NCBI RefSeq assembly: GCF_002727185.1
Contig: NZ_NIZW01000038.1
Span: 1-58,145, forward strand
Reading direction: 5' to 3'
Length of the DNA: 58,145 nt
DNA from: Rhodopirellula bahusiensis
Lineage (GTDB): Bacteria > Planctomycetota > Planctomycetia > Pirellulales > Pirellulaceae
In this document: positions 36,951-45,819 of the stretch, in pieces
Position numbering within the stretch: the first letter of the stretch is position 1
How the letters are laid out: each line of letters begins with the position of its first letter
Position numbers and translations under genes: made by a program
Notes under the pieces: generated by a model
What the model saw: only the letters and a program-made list of their open reading frames with translations
The model's database searches: none
What the model was told of the DNA's origin: nothing

Positions 36951-38237
36951 ATGATTTACGACCTGCAAACGACCGACGATCCGCGCGATATTGTTCATCG
37001 CAGTGTCCAAGCATTGGTCGAAGGTCAGGTCATCGGAGTCCCCAGCGAAACAGTCTATGGGTTGGTGGCCAGTTCGCTGTGCCCGGCCGCAGTGCGTCGA
37101 TTGGCTCAGTGGACGGCGGCGTGTCGAGGTTGGTCGGCTAGCTCGAGCCCAACGGGTTCTGAGGCATCGGAGACTGACAAAGTCGGATTTGTGGCTCCTC
37201 CGGCCGACGCCGGTTCGATTGCCTTGTGCCTACGCAGCGGCGAAGCAGCGGGCGATTTTCTGATGCCGATGACCATGCTGGCTCGTCGACTGTCCGAGAG
37301 ATGTTTTCCCGGCCCACTGACACTGATCGCGGACTGTGACGACTCGGTTTCGGCGATGAGTTGTTTACCGGAATCCGTGGCCAACACCTTGCGGGCGGGG
37401 GCCGGCCAAGACACCTCGCTGGCGGGTGGCCCGGTCGCTTTTCGGGTTTCTGAACATCGGTTGCTCAGCCACATCCACCGCTACCTGTCCGCTCCGTTGG
37501 TGTGGGGCGAAATCGGATTGCCCGACGCATCGCCGCCCACAACAGCCGAAAAATTGCAATCGGCGTTGAACGCGGGAACGGGTGATTCCTTGCCACTGCT
37601 GCTCGACGACGGCATCAGTCGCTATGGTGATGAGGGAACGGTCGTCCGTGTGACGGGCAATCACTGGCACGTCCAGCGAACAGGAGTGATCCAACAAGCT
37701 GCCATGAATCAATTTGTGAAACCAGTCATCGCGCTTGTGTGCACCGGCAACACCTGCCGCAGCCCCATGGCAGAAACATTGCTCCGGGAAGCGTTGCGGC
37801 GTAAATTTGGTCGCGAGGATGTCGCTCGCGTCGTTTCGGCTGGAGTCGCAGCGGGACACGGCAGCGGCGCGGCTCCCCAAGCGGTGGAAGTGATGGGCCG
37901 TCGCGGATTGGATTTGACCGGACACGCCAGCCAACCGCTTGAAGAATCATTGATGTCGATGGCAGACCTGGTGCTGACGATGACCCGCCGGCACCGAGAC
38001 GCCATCGTGGCAGCTTGGCCGGACCGAGCCGAACATGTCTTCACGCTTCGGCGAGATGGAGGCGATGTCAGCGATCCGGTCGGAATGCCAGTCGACGTGT
38101 ACGAACAATGTGCCGATCAAATGGTCAGCGAACTTGAAGGCTGGCTCGGCGAACTACCCCCCGATTTTTTCCCGTCCGATCGTCCAGGCGAAGGTCCAGA
38201 TGACGAACCACCGCAGCACAATGTTGGTTCGGAGTAA
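36951..38237 (+). CDS. Fusion: YrdC/TsaC-like domain plus YwlE-type low-molecular-weight phosphatase
   Basis: This 428-residue protein joins two domains. Residues about 10-225 resemble YrdC/TsaC/Sua5 (GQVIGVPSETVYGLVASSL, FPGPLTLIADC). However, the usual K-x-R-P segment after the first helix and the S-x-N motif are not recognisable, so threonylcarbamoyl-AMP synthesis is doubtful. Residues about 258-412 form a low-molecular-weight phosphatase: P-loop CTGNTCRSP with Cys264 and Arg270, and a likely general acid in SDPVGMP. Thr in the loop, rather than the Ile of tyrosine phosphatases, is the YwlE protein-arginine-phosphatase signature. The ATG at 36951 starts just before the YrdC fold. Next gene is rpiB, three bases away, matching the ywlC-ywlE-rpiB neighbourhood of Bacillus. 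Confidence 0.85.
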   Translation: MIYDLQTTDDPRDIVHRSVQALVEGQVIGVPSETVYGLVASSLCPAAVRRLAQWTAACRGWSASSSPTGSEASETDKVGFVAPPADAGSIALCLRSGEAAGDFLMPMTMLARRLSERCFPGPLTLIADCDDSVSAMSCLPESVANTLRAGAGQDTSLAGGPVAFRVSEHRLLSHIHRYLSAPLVWGEIGLPDASPPTTAEKLQSALNAGTGDSLPLLLDDGISRYGDEGTVVRVTGNHWHVQRTGVIQQAAMNQFVKPVIALVCTGNTCRSPMAETLLREALRRKFGREDVARVVSAGVAAGHGSGAAPQAVEVMGRRGLDLTGHASQPLEESLMSMADLVLTMTRRHRDAIVAAWPDRAEHVFTLRRDGGDVSDPVGMPVDVYEQCADQMVSELEGWLGELPPDFFPSDRPGEGPDDEPPQHNVGSE

Positions 38238-38240
38238 GGC

Positions 38241-38714
38241 ATGACAATCAAAGTAGGCCTAGCGAGCGACCACCGCGGCGTGCACATCAAGGCACGTCTG
38301 CTGCAAACCCTTCAGCGAGAAGGGTTCGACGTCTGCGACGAAGGCACCGACACGACTGATCCCGTCGACTACCCCGATTTCGCCATCCGCGTTGCCCAGC
38401 AAATTCGTGACGGCAAATTGGATCGCGGCGTCCTGATTTGTGGGACGGGCATCGGCATGGCAATCGTCGCGAACAAGTTCCATGGTGTCCGCGCAGCATC
38501 GTGCTACGACGAAGTCATCGTGGAAATGTCTCGCCGCCACAACGACGTCAACGTGCTGTGCTTGCCCGGCGATTTGATTGGCGAACGCCCCGTCGACGAA
38601 TTGGTGCTGATGTGGCTTCGCACCGAATTCGAAAGCGGACGTCACTCCCAACGAGTCGACAAGATCACCGCGATCGACAGCAGCGACACGCCTGACATCA
38701 ATCGCGGCGTCTAA
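38241..38714 (+). CDS. rpiB: Ribose-5-phosphate isomerase B
   Basis: This 157-residue RpiB/LacAB-family enzyme interconverts ribose-5-phosphate and ribulose-5-phosphate. It has LASDHRGVHIK at the start, the catalytic Cys in GVLICGTGIGMAIVANK, and ASCYDEVIVEMSRRHNDVNVLCLPG. Length matches the family. It begins three bases after the fusion gene and ends three bases before the DNA polymerase subunit gene, so the three form an operon. Confidence 0.95.
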   Translation: MTIKVGLASDHRGVHIKARLLQTLQREGFDVCDEGTDTTDPVDYPDFAIRVAQQIRDGKLDRGVLICGTGIGMAIVANKFHGVRAASCYDEVIVEMSRRHNDVNVLCLPGDLIGERPVDELVLMWLRTEFESGRHSQRVDKITAIDSSDTPDINRGV

Positions 38715-38717
38715 TTC

Positions 38718-39848
38718 GTGGCTGCGAAGAAAGCCTCCACGTCCTCAGCCAAAGCCGCGAAAACCACGCGAGCAATCGCCGTTGATGCGCCGCCGCTGAA
38801 GTCCTGGAGTGACCTGATCGGGCACGATGCCCTGATCACGGGACTCACGGCAGCCATCCAACAAGGTCGCCTCGGCGGAAGCCTTCTATTCGTCGGTCCC
38901 AACGGCGTCGGCAAAACCTCCGCCGCGATTCTGCTGACGCAAACCTTGCTGTGTGAACGAAGCACCGCACGTGAAATGGCTCCCTGTGGCGAGTGCCCAT
39001 CGTGCATTCAAGTCCGAGCCGGCACGCACCCGGACTTCATTCAGGTCCGCAAACCAGACGACAAGACGCTGATTCCTTTGGAGCTCTTGATCGGCCCCGT
39101 CGACGCTCGTTTGCAAGAAGGGTTTTGCCACGACGTGCACCTGAGACCCATGCAGGCTCAACGCAAAGTCGCAATCTTGCATGACGCGGACTTCCTCAAT
39201 GAGGAAGGCGCGAACTGCTTGCTGAAGACGCTGGAAGAACCACCCGCGAACGCATTGATCATCCTGATCGGCAGCAGCGAGCAACGCCAGCTTCCAACCA
39301 TCCGTTCACGATGCCAAGTCCTGCGTTTTCAAACGCCACCGGGCGAAGCGGGACGAGCCCTGCTGCGAAAACAACTGGATCACTACCAGTCGCAACATGA
39401 AGAGGAACCCTTGCCGTCGATCTCAGACGACGCTCTCGATGCTGCCATCGAACTGTCCGCCGGCGACATGCACGTCGCAGCAAGGCTGGCTCGCGGGGGC
39501 GGCGAACAAATTCGCGAAGCCCTTTGGAATCAGCTGGCCGCTCCAGTGCCCGACCCAACCGCGATCGTGCGTTTGATCAACGGGCACCTCGATTCGATCA
39601 GCAAAGATGTGCCCAAGCGACGAGCGGCACTTCGGGATGTTTTCTCGATCGCCGTCCAGCACTACCGCCGGCAATTGAGATCCGATGCGAGCTCGGGTGA
39701 GTACGATCCCGCCACCCACCGGCGACTCGACCGCACCCTTCGAACTTTTCGCGAGATCGACCGCAGCGCCAACCTCGGCACACTCGTCGATTGCTATGCG
39801 TCCGACCTGACGCTTGCCACCACCGGCGACAGAGGGGCTATCGGTTAG
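38718..39848 (+). CDS. holB: DNA polymerase III delta'-type clamp-loader subunit
   Basis: This 376-residue AAA+ protein of the DnaX/HolB family has Walker A GPNGVGKTSA at about residue 56. A zinc-binding cluster LLCERS...CGECPSC follows at about 78-98, and then the conserved runs FLNEEGANCLLKTLEEPP and LPTIRSRCQVLRF. It starts at a GTG. The C-terminal 130 residues are divergent, as in most delta' subunits. A shortened DnaX is the alternative, but the lack of a long tail favours delta'. Last gene of the operon with rpiB. Confidence 0.85.
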   Translation: MAAKKASTSSAKAAKTTRAIAVDAPPLKSWSDLIGHDALITGLTAAIQQGRLGGSLLFVGPNGVGKTSAAILLTQTLLCERSTAREMAPCGECPSCIQVRAGTHPDFIQVRKPDDKTLIPLELLIGPVDARLQEGFCHDVHLRPMQAQRKVAILHDADFLNEEGANCLLKTLEEPPANALIILIGSSEQRQLPTIRSRCQVLRFQTPPGEAGRALLRKQLDHYQSQHEEEPLPSISDDALDAAIELSAGDMHVAARLARGGGEQIREALWNQLAAPVPDPTAIVRLINGHLDSISKDVPKRRAALRDVFSIAVQHYRRQLRSDASSGEYDPATHRRLDRTLRTFREIDRSANLGTLVDCYASDLTLATTGDRGAIG

Positions 39849-39875
39849 TCGGTCCCGACTGTCCAGCCCTTCGTC

Positions 39876-39993
39876 GTAGGCCAGGTTATCACCTGACACC
39901 CAGCCAATGCTTTGGAACAAAGCAAGGCGTCCAACCTTCCCGCTAGACTCCCGGACGCACGACCAGCCCCCCGCCAGGTAAAACCTGGCCTAC
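39876..39993. repeat. Inverted-repeat element, family C (long form)
   Basis: The ends GTAGGCCAGGTT and AACCTGGCCTAC are perfect 12-base reverse complements 118 bases apart. The inner flanks also show ATCACCTG and CCAGGTAAA. A short version of the same word is at 32891-32915. Confidence 0.8.
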
Positions 39994-40050
39994 ACCGCCG
40001 CGTTACAGATTGTCGACTTAACGTCAACCAGGTTTGAACGCATGTAGGAT

Positions 40051-40268
40051 GGGCACTTTTGCCTTTTTATCCCCCACATCTCGAAACACCAAAGATTAGT
40101 GTCCGATCAGAGTGGATTAGTGTTCCACCAGAGCGGTCAAGGGAACACTAATCGCCGCTAATCAAACACTAATGATTCCTCGGCAAGGGATGTTTAGCCT
40201 TAAACCGCTTGTATTCCCAACGCAAGCGGCTCCCAAAAGATGTGGGGTACAAAAAGGCACTTTTGCCC
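40051..40268. repeat. Nested inverted-repeat element
   Basis: Outer arms of about 31 bases (40051-40081, starting GGGCACTTTTGCCTTTTT, and 40238-40268) are imperfect reverse complements. Inside lies a perfect 12-base stem GATTAGTGTTCC/GGAACACTAATC (40115-40126, 40142-40153), flanked by further ATTAGTGT and ACACTAAT words. It resembles a non-autonomous mobile element. Confidence 0.75.
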
Positions 40269-40479
40269 GCCCAAGTTGTGGATATCGGCCAAGACTGGCC
40301 AACCGACAGAAAAATCGACGAGTCGTGTTAGCATCGGCACCCGCTGAACGCATCACGACTTCGATACCAGTCAGCCACACCGAGACCACAAAGCTCAACA
40401 AGTTTTGCTGTTCGGCGACTTGGCCAACCGTTACGCTAGGAGCACCGCCTTCTCTTTGCCGTCTTCTCGGGGTGTCACG

Positions 40480-42108
40480 ATGTTCGACTGGAAAAAGCTG
40501 TTCGCCAGTGTTTGGCTTCTCTCTTGGATGGGTTTCGCAGGAGCCCCAAACGCACTCGCCCAAGACAACAGCGGCCTGAACGATCCCGGTGGCTTCGCGG
40601 CTCATCCAGCGGGCTCGGCAGGAACCAACACGCCCCCAGGTGCAGCCGGTGGTCAGTCACTCGCTGACTTCAGCCAGTTGATGCAGCTCATTCAAACCAC
40701 GATCGATCCTGAATCATGGGAAGCCCTCGGCGGAGTCGGAACGATGGCTCCCTATCCTGCTGGCATCGTGGTTGCTCCCGATGGTTTGCTTCGCGAATCC
40801 GAGGTGAGCGATGCTCCCGACACAAAGTCGGTGGAATGGAAGAAGCACGCAACCGCATTGATGTTGGACGCCGCGCGTTCTCGTGAAGATGTTTCGACAC
40901 TGGTCCCGGAACACTGGACCTCCCCAGCCAAAATCCGATGCGTGTCGGTGCGACGATGGATGCAAGCGCTCGCCGCTGAGAATCTCGCTGATCGCAAAAC
41001 ATCAGAACCGGGATCGAACGACGATGCACTCGGACATGCCGGCGGGTTGTCCAAAGTCTCACTGGTCCTGCTGACAGATGACGACATCGTCTTGGCCGGC
41101 ACCGTCGGTGGCTTCGAGCAAATTGACGGTTGGCAAGTTGATCGACGATCGGGTCTCCCACCGTTGAACCTGACATCGCTCGCCGTCGGATTGTCCGCCG
41201 CACTCAACCAACGACCGTTTGGTTGCACGATCGATCCCACACAAGCCGGTTTGAAGAAAGCGACCGCTCTAGGACAATCGATCGTCTCCGGTGATGTGCC
41301 CATTGGACTGGCGGCCGAGTCGTTGGCCGAAGCTTTGGGTCGCCAAGACATTCGCGTCTTCGGAACCTCTGCGGATCACGAGATCGCATGGCTACTCATC
41401 GAAGCCGATCGACACATGAAACGGTTGGCACTCGGTGACGAGGACATGCCCGATGGAGTTCGCAATTACCTGCAAACCATTCAAGCCACCGCGGGCAACT
41501 CGCCGCCGGCCGACCTGCTGCTTCGACTTTGGTTCACCGGACAAGCCTTGGAAGTCCAGCACGAGCGCGCAGACTCTGCCAACCTTTGGCAGTTGACTGG
41601 CACGCCATTGCGACTCAGTGGTGAGAATGAACTGGCGTTGCTGAATGGTCGACGCGGCAACGTTGTCCTGGACCCATCCACGGAAGCTTTCGTCAAACAC
41701 TTCAATCAACAGTGGGCAACAATCCGGTCACGTTTCCCGCTCTACGGCGCTCTCGAGTCGGTCTACCAAGCCACCGCCTTGGGGCAACTCTGGGTTCAAA
41801 ACAGCCAAAAGAATTCGAACGCTGTGTCGCCACAAAACGACCACGCGACTTTGCAACGAGCGCTGTTGCATTTCGCCTCCCAACGATCCTCGCAATTGGC
41901 AACGCCAACCCAAGTGGACTCGATCGCAGTCCTGCATCGATATCGCCACCGAAACAAAATGCACCAACTGATCCTGGCCAGCGGCGGAGTCAGCGTCGAA
42001 CCGTCCGACCTGCTCCCCAAGCAAGTGCAACCACGCCCAAGCCTGGCCATCTACGGCGAACTCGTCGACGCGCGCCCCAGTGATCGCTGGTGGTGGAACG
42101 CCGAGTGA
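40480..42108 (+). CDS. Secreted protein of unknown function
   Basis: This 542-residue protein has a clear signal peptide (WKKLFASVWLLSWMGFAGAP, cleaved after ALA near residue 24). A Gly/Pro/Ala-rich linker follows to about residue 50. The rest is soluble with no membrane segment, no Cys pattern and no motif I recognise; LMQLIQTTIDPESWEALGG at about 65-85 recalls the short segments found in planctomycete general-secretion-like or type IV pilus-associated proteins, but this is weak. No operon partner. Confidence 0.75.
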   Translation: MFDWKKLFASVWLLSWMGFAGAPNALAQDNSGLNDPGGFAAHPAGSAGTNTPPGAAGGQSLADFSQLMQLIQTTIDPESWEALGGVGTMAPYPAGIVVAPDGLLRESEVSDAPDTKSVEWKKHATALMLDAARSREDVSTLVPEHWTSPAKIRCVSVRRWMQALAAENLADRKTSEPGSNDDALGHAGGLSKVSLVLLTDDDIVLAGTVGGFEQIDGWQVDRRSGLPPLNLTSLAVGLSAALNQRPFGCTIDPTQAGLKKATALGQSIVSGDVPIGLAAESLAEALGRQDIRVFGTSADHEIAWLLIEADRHMKRLALGDEDMPDGVRNYLQTIQATAGNSPPADLLLRLWFTGQALEVQHERADSANLWQLTGTPLRLSGENELALLNGRRGNVVLDPSTEAFVKHFNQQWATIRSRFPLYGALESVYQATALGQLWVQNSQKNSNAVSPQNDHATLQRALLHFASQRSSQLATPTQVDSIAVLHRYRHRNKMHQLILASGGVSVEPSDLLPKQVQPRPSLAIYGELVDARPSDRWWWNAE

Positions 42109-42229
42109 TTGCCTGAGACACCCCCCTTTCCATCGGGCAACTCCGACGCCTACATCCAACCGCCACTTCGTGGCTAAGACGCCCGCACCATTCACATTCG
42201 CCGCCACTTTGTGGCTGCTTGTGAGATTA

Positions 42230-43390
42230 CTACACCACTTCGCGATACAGCGCTCGCGTGGAGTCTTCGTCGAGCTCGATGGGGTTGAACGTGCCGGTCC
42301 ACTGCTTCAGCGCATCTTCGACGAACAAACCGATGTCAGATGTTGGAATGGAAAGATGATCCAGCGTCGTCGCGAGGTCGGCTTCTCGCATCCACTCCTC
42401 GATCAACTCAGCCAATCGCACCGGTGCTTCGGACACGGTGGCGTTGGGCTCGAGTTCACGCAGCAACTCCGCGTACCAATCCGCGTGAACGGTTCCGTTG
42501 AAACGAACCACCGCGGGCAACATCAAACCGACCGCTTGGCCGTGCACCACGTTGTGCCGAGCGGTCAAAGGATTGGCCGTGGCGTGCGCTGCGCCCAACA
42601 TCGATGTTTCGATTGCCATTCCGGCAAGACACGCTCCGAGTTGCATGTCGGCGCGAGCGTCCAAGTCATCGGGAGCTTGCAGGACTCGAACGAAGGACCG
42701 GCCCAACAAACCAAAGGCACGCCGACTGTAGGTCGTCGACATCACGTTGCGTTTCTTGCTGACGTAGGTTTCGACAGCATGCGAGATCGCATCGATGCCA
42801 GTCAGCGCCGTCACTCCACGAGGCTGCGTCAGTGTGAACGTTGGATCCAGCAAAGCGATTCGGCACGCAGCTTTGGGATCGCCACAAGCCATCTTCACGT
42901 GTGTTTCGGAGTCGCTGATCAATGCGAAACTCTGGGCTTCGCTGCCGGTTCCCGCCGTGGTTGGAATCGCAATCATCGGCAACATTTCCGACGTCGCTTT
43001 TCCAACACCGTGGTAGTCATGAATGCGACCACCGCAACTGTAGACGAAGTTAATTCCTTTGGCGCAGTCCATGCTGCTGCCGCCGCCCAGCCCAATCAGC
43101 AGGTCCGGCTGAAACTCTGCCGCGACGCTGACCCCAGCATCAACCATCGCAGACGTTGGGTTCTCGGCAAAGTCATGAAAAGCGTGCACTTCCCAGTCGT
43201 TCTCGCGAAGCAATCCCGTGATGCGATCGAAATGCCCCGCCGCGACGATTCCCGAATCGCAAACCACCAACACTCGAGGTCGTCCCGAGGTCAGCACTCC
43301 GCCGAGCGAACGAGCCAGCTCGTTGATCTGATTTGAAACGTTCGGCCCAAACACGATTCGCGTTCGTGGATGAAGATCAAACGGTTGCAT
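42230..43390 (-). CDS. Iron-containing (type III) alcohol dehydrogenase
   Basis: This 386-residue protein matches the Fe-ADH family. The nucleotide-binding motif GLGGGSSMDCAKGI lies at about residues 95-108. PTTAGTGSEAQ follows, and metal ligands are in LLDPTFT (Asp), IDAISHAVE (His) and the GAAHATANPLTARHNVVHG block (two His). Members reduce or oxidise alcohols, lactaldehyde, 1,3-propanediol or hydroxybutyrate with NAD(P); the substrate is not predictable. It stands alone on the minus strand. Confidence 0.93.
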   Translation of the reverse strand: MQPFDLHPRTRIVFGPNVSNQINELARSLGGVLTSGRPRVLVVCDSGIVAAGHFDRITGLLRENDWEVHAFHDFAENPTSAMVDAGVSVAAEFQPDLLIGLGGGSSMDCAKGINFVYSCGGRIHDYHGVGKATSEMLPMIAIPTTAGTGSEAQSFALISDSETHVKMACGDPKAACRIALLDPTFTLTQPRGVTALTGIDAISHAVETYVSKKRNVMSTTYSRRAFGLLGRSFVRVLQAPDDLDARADMQLGACLAGMAIETSMLGAAHATANPLTARHNVVHGQAVGLMLPAVVRFNGTVHADWYAELLRELEPNATVSEAPVRLAELIEEWMREADLATTLDHLSIPTSDIGLFVEDALKQWTGTFNPIELDEDSTRALYREVV

Positions 43391-43467
43391 GCGGGAGTCC
43401 TAAAGAGGGGCGGCAATCGAGGTGGGAGATCAGGCGGGATGGAGCATTAGTTGAACGCATCCGTCGC

Positions 43468-45819
43468 TCATGCCAAACCCCATTGACGTCGCAAGAACCA
43501 CTCGACCGACAAAGCCCCAGCAAACAGTAGGAAAATGAACCAACCGCTCACCGGTCCGTCACCCAATCTGAATTTTTCGATCACCGTGCGAGTCGATTCC
43601 GTCCGGCGTGACTGGATCAATTCCACCAATTCGTCGATCTGTTCCGGCTCAAACACACGGCCGCCCGATCCCGAGGTCGCCGAAGCAATTTGACGAAGCA
43701 ACGAGTGATCGGTCGCCGAAGCGGTCAATTCCCGGGTGTCGTCGAGCACCTGAAAAGCGACCTCCGCCGCCTCAATCGGCTCACCAGAATCCGACGACGA
43801 GCCATCCGCTGCCGGAGCAACACGCAATCGATGAAAACCGGCCGGCATGGTTGGCAACTGCCCCGCCAGCGAAACCGCCGACTCGCCAGTTGAACTGGTG
43901 CTCGACATCGGAACCACGATCGTTTCACCCGATGACAGGATCACTTCCGCTTGAAGCGATCGATTGCTGGGCAACGCCGACAACTCGCCTCGTATCGTCG
44001 CGTTGAACGAAGGTGGCTCGGTCGCCACGAAACGTCGCGGTGACAATTCCAGCTGAATCGTTTGCTGCGAAGAATCCTCACGAGCAAGCGACCACAGAAT
44101 CAACTGCCGCCAAAACCGCCGGTGAAAATCACCCAGTCCCGCACGTCGCCATGTCCAAGTCGAATCAAACGCCAGTGTTGCCACTCGGCCGCGGCCATAT
44201 TCGCCAACTACCATCATCGGTTCGTCGCGAGCGGTCGACAACAACACCTGAACCCCAGCAGCGACTCGAACCGAAGGCCACCGATTCGCACCTGGCATCG
44301 GCGGTAAATCAGACCAACCAATCGGCCCGCCTCGTTGGCTCGCTTGGATCGACGTGATCGGATGCGCAGTCGACGGTTGCAACATTACCGCCTGACGCAT
44401 GGGATCATCCTCGTCACCCAACCGCCGCGATGCATCCAACGGTCCAGGTGGCTGACGCTGGCGATCATCCAGTTGCACCGGCAAGACCTTCGCCAGTGGA
44501 GTTGTCGCGTAGCCGCCTCGCGAATAAGTGTGCTCGCCGCCCAGCATGATCAAGGCGGTGCCTTCGCCCACCGAGTCCGCTAGCTCCTGCAGTTGTTCAT
44601 TCCCGAGTGCTGATGAGTGCAAGTCACCCAAAATCACAACGTCGTAGCGACCACGACTGAAGTCATCGACCAAATCGATCGGCCAAGCGCCAACCGTGTC
44701 TCGCGGAATCCATCGATAGGTCAATTCCAAATCGAGGAAGCGACCGAGCGCCCAGCGCAGATCCTTTTGCTCCAATCGCGGTGTTCCCTCCAAGTACAAA
44801 ACTCGGCCGCCACCTTCGCGAACGTCGACAAACGCGACTTGCGAATTGTTGTCCGTGATCGTTTCGCCCGATCGGGTTTCGACGCTCGCGACCAATCGAT
44901 ATTGGCCTGGCTTAGGAGCCAACACAGGCACATCGATCGCGGTGGTTTGCTCCAGCGATTCAGGTGTGACCGTGCGAGTCGCCGCGATCGACGTTTGCCC
45001 GGCCGAATCGATCCACTGCAGCGAAACCTTCGCAGGCGATTGGACGATGCCACGCGTCAGCACATCAAAGGACACGTTCGATTCGTTGCCGGTGAACATG
45101 CGAAACGTCTCGGGCAACGATTCAATCGCCAAATCAATCCGGCGAGAAGCCTCGGCGGGCGGGCCCAATGGAACGGTCCAGACCGGGACGCCCATTGCAC
45201 CGACCAAGCGGGCTTCACGACGTGGGTCCGACTGCTCCGCATCGCTGCCTTCGGACCGATTGGTGATTTGCGTTCCGTCACTGAACACGGCGACTCCGGT
45301 CAGCGGACTGTTCCGTCCTCGGTTCATCGCCATCAACAACGGTGACGACAGATCGGTCTCTTTCCCCGAATGCTCGATCTCGCCCACGCGTTGCGTCAGC
45401 GTTTGCAGGTCACTCGTTCCGCTCTCGCCAATCACGTTCGCCGATGCATCAAACCCCATCACGACGACATGCAACGCTTGGTCAGAATCCGACAAACCGG
45501 CAGCCAATCGTTCAAGCGTCCGCCGCTGCTGTTCCCAACGATCCTCCGATCCATCGGATGGCAAATTCGTGCTAGCCGACGTATCGACTGCAATGGCAAG
45601 CGTCGCTGCCGCGGGACGATTATCGGATCTCACCAGCGCCGGACGAAGCAATACCAGAGCCAACGCGATGGATGCCAGACCACGCAGCACCAACAAGCCC
45701 CGTCGTCGACGCCCGCTGACTCCCGGTGGCAGAATCGTAAACAACATCGTCGCGATCAAACCCACCAACAGCAAAGCCACCGGCAACGAATCGTAAATCG
45801 GGTCGAGGCTCCAACTCAC
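43468..45819 (-). CDS. Membrane protein with VWA and glutamine-amidotransferase-like domains
   Basis: This 783-residue protein has N-terminal membrane helices (about 10-30 and 43-62). A von Willebrand A domain follows, with a MIDAS motif D-T-S-A-S at about residue 79, then beta-rich domains. A GATase-like segment lies near 420-500 (DVVILGDLHSSALG, IMLGGEHTYSRGGY). A last membrane helix (GWFIFLLFAGALSVEWFLR) is near the C-terminus. GATase catalytic Cys is not evident. The GTG start at 45819 overlaps the stop of the BatA-like gene; a frame starting further upstream is rejected. Such pairs are common in planctomycetes near MoxR ATPases; the role is unknown. Confidence 0.86.
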   Translation of the reverse strand: MSWSLDPIYDSLPVALLLVGLIATMLFTILPPGVSGRRRRGLLVLRGLASIALALVLLRPALVRSDNRPAAATLAIAVDTSASTNLPSDGSEDRWEQQRRTLERLAAGLSDSDQALHVVVMGFDASANVIGESGTSDLQTLTQRVGEIEHSGKETDLSSPLLMAMNRGRNSPLTGVAVFSDGTQITNRSEGSDAEQSDPRREARLVGAMGVPVWTVPLGPPAEASRRIDLAIESLPETFRMFTGNESNVSFDVLTRGIVQSPAKVSLQWIDSAGQTSIAATRTVTPESLEQTTAIDVPVLAPKPGQYRLVASVETRSGETITDNNSQVAFVDVREGGGRVLYLEGTPRLEQKDLRWALGRFLDLELTYRWIPRDTVGAWPIDLVDDFSRGRYDVVILGDLHSSALGNEQLQELADSVGEGTALIMLGGEHTYSRGGYATTPLAKVLPVQLDDRQRQPPGPLDASRRLGDEDDPMRQAVMLQPSTAHPITSIQASQRGGPIGWSDLPPMPGANRWPSVRVAAGVQVLLSTARDEPMMVVGEYGRGRVATLAFDSTWTWRRAGLGDFHRRFWRQLILWSLAREDSSQQTIQLELSPRRFVATEPPSFNATIRGELSALPSNRSLQAEVILSSGETIVVPMSSTSSTGESAVSLAGQLPTMPAGFHRLRVAPAADGSSSDSGEPIEAAEVAFQVLDDTRELTASATDHSLLRQIASATSGSGGRVFEPEQIDELVELIQSRRTESTRTVIEKFRLGDGPVSGWFIFLLFAGALSVEWFLRRQWGLA

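Larger units (their letters stand above)
39849..40479. other. Gene-free repeat-rich stretch
   Basis: These 631 bases contain a family C element (39876-39993), a nested inverted-repeat element (40051-40268) and the probable promoter region of the secreted protein gene. No frame here has a domain or a credible start. Confidence 0.7.

Noticed and set aside
42080..43336. Plus-strand frame of 418 codons
   Set aside because: It is antisense to the iron-type alcohol dehydrogenase gene, which has all family motifs.
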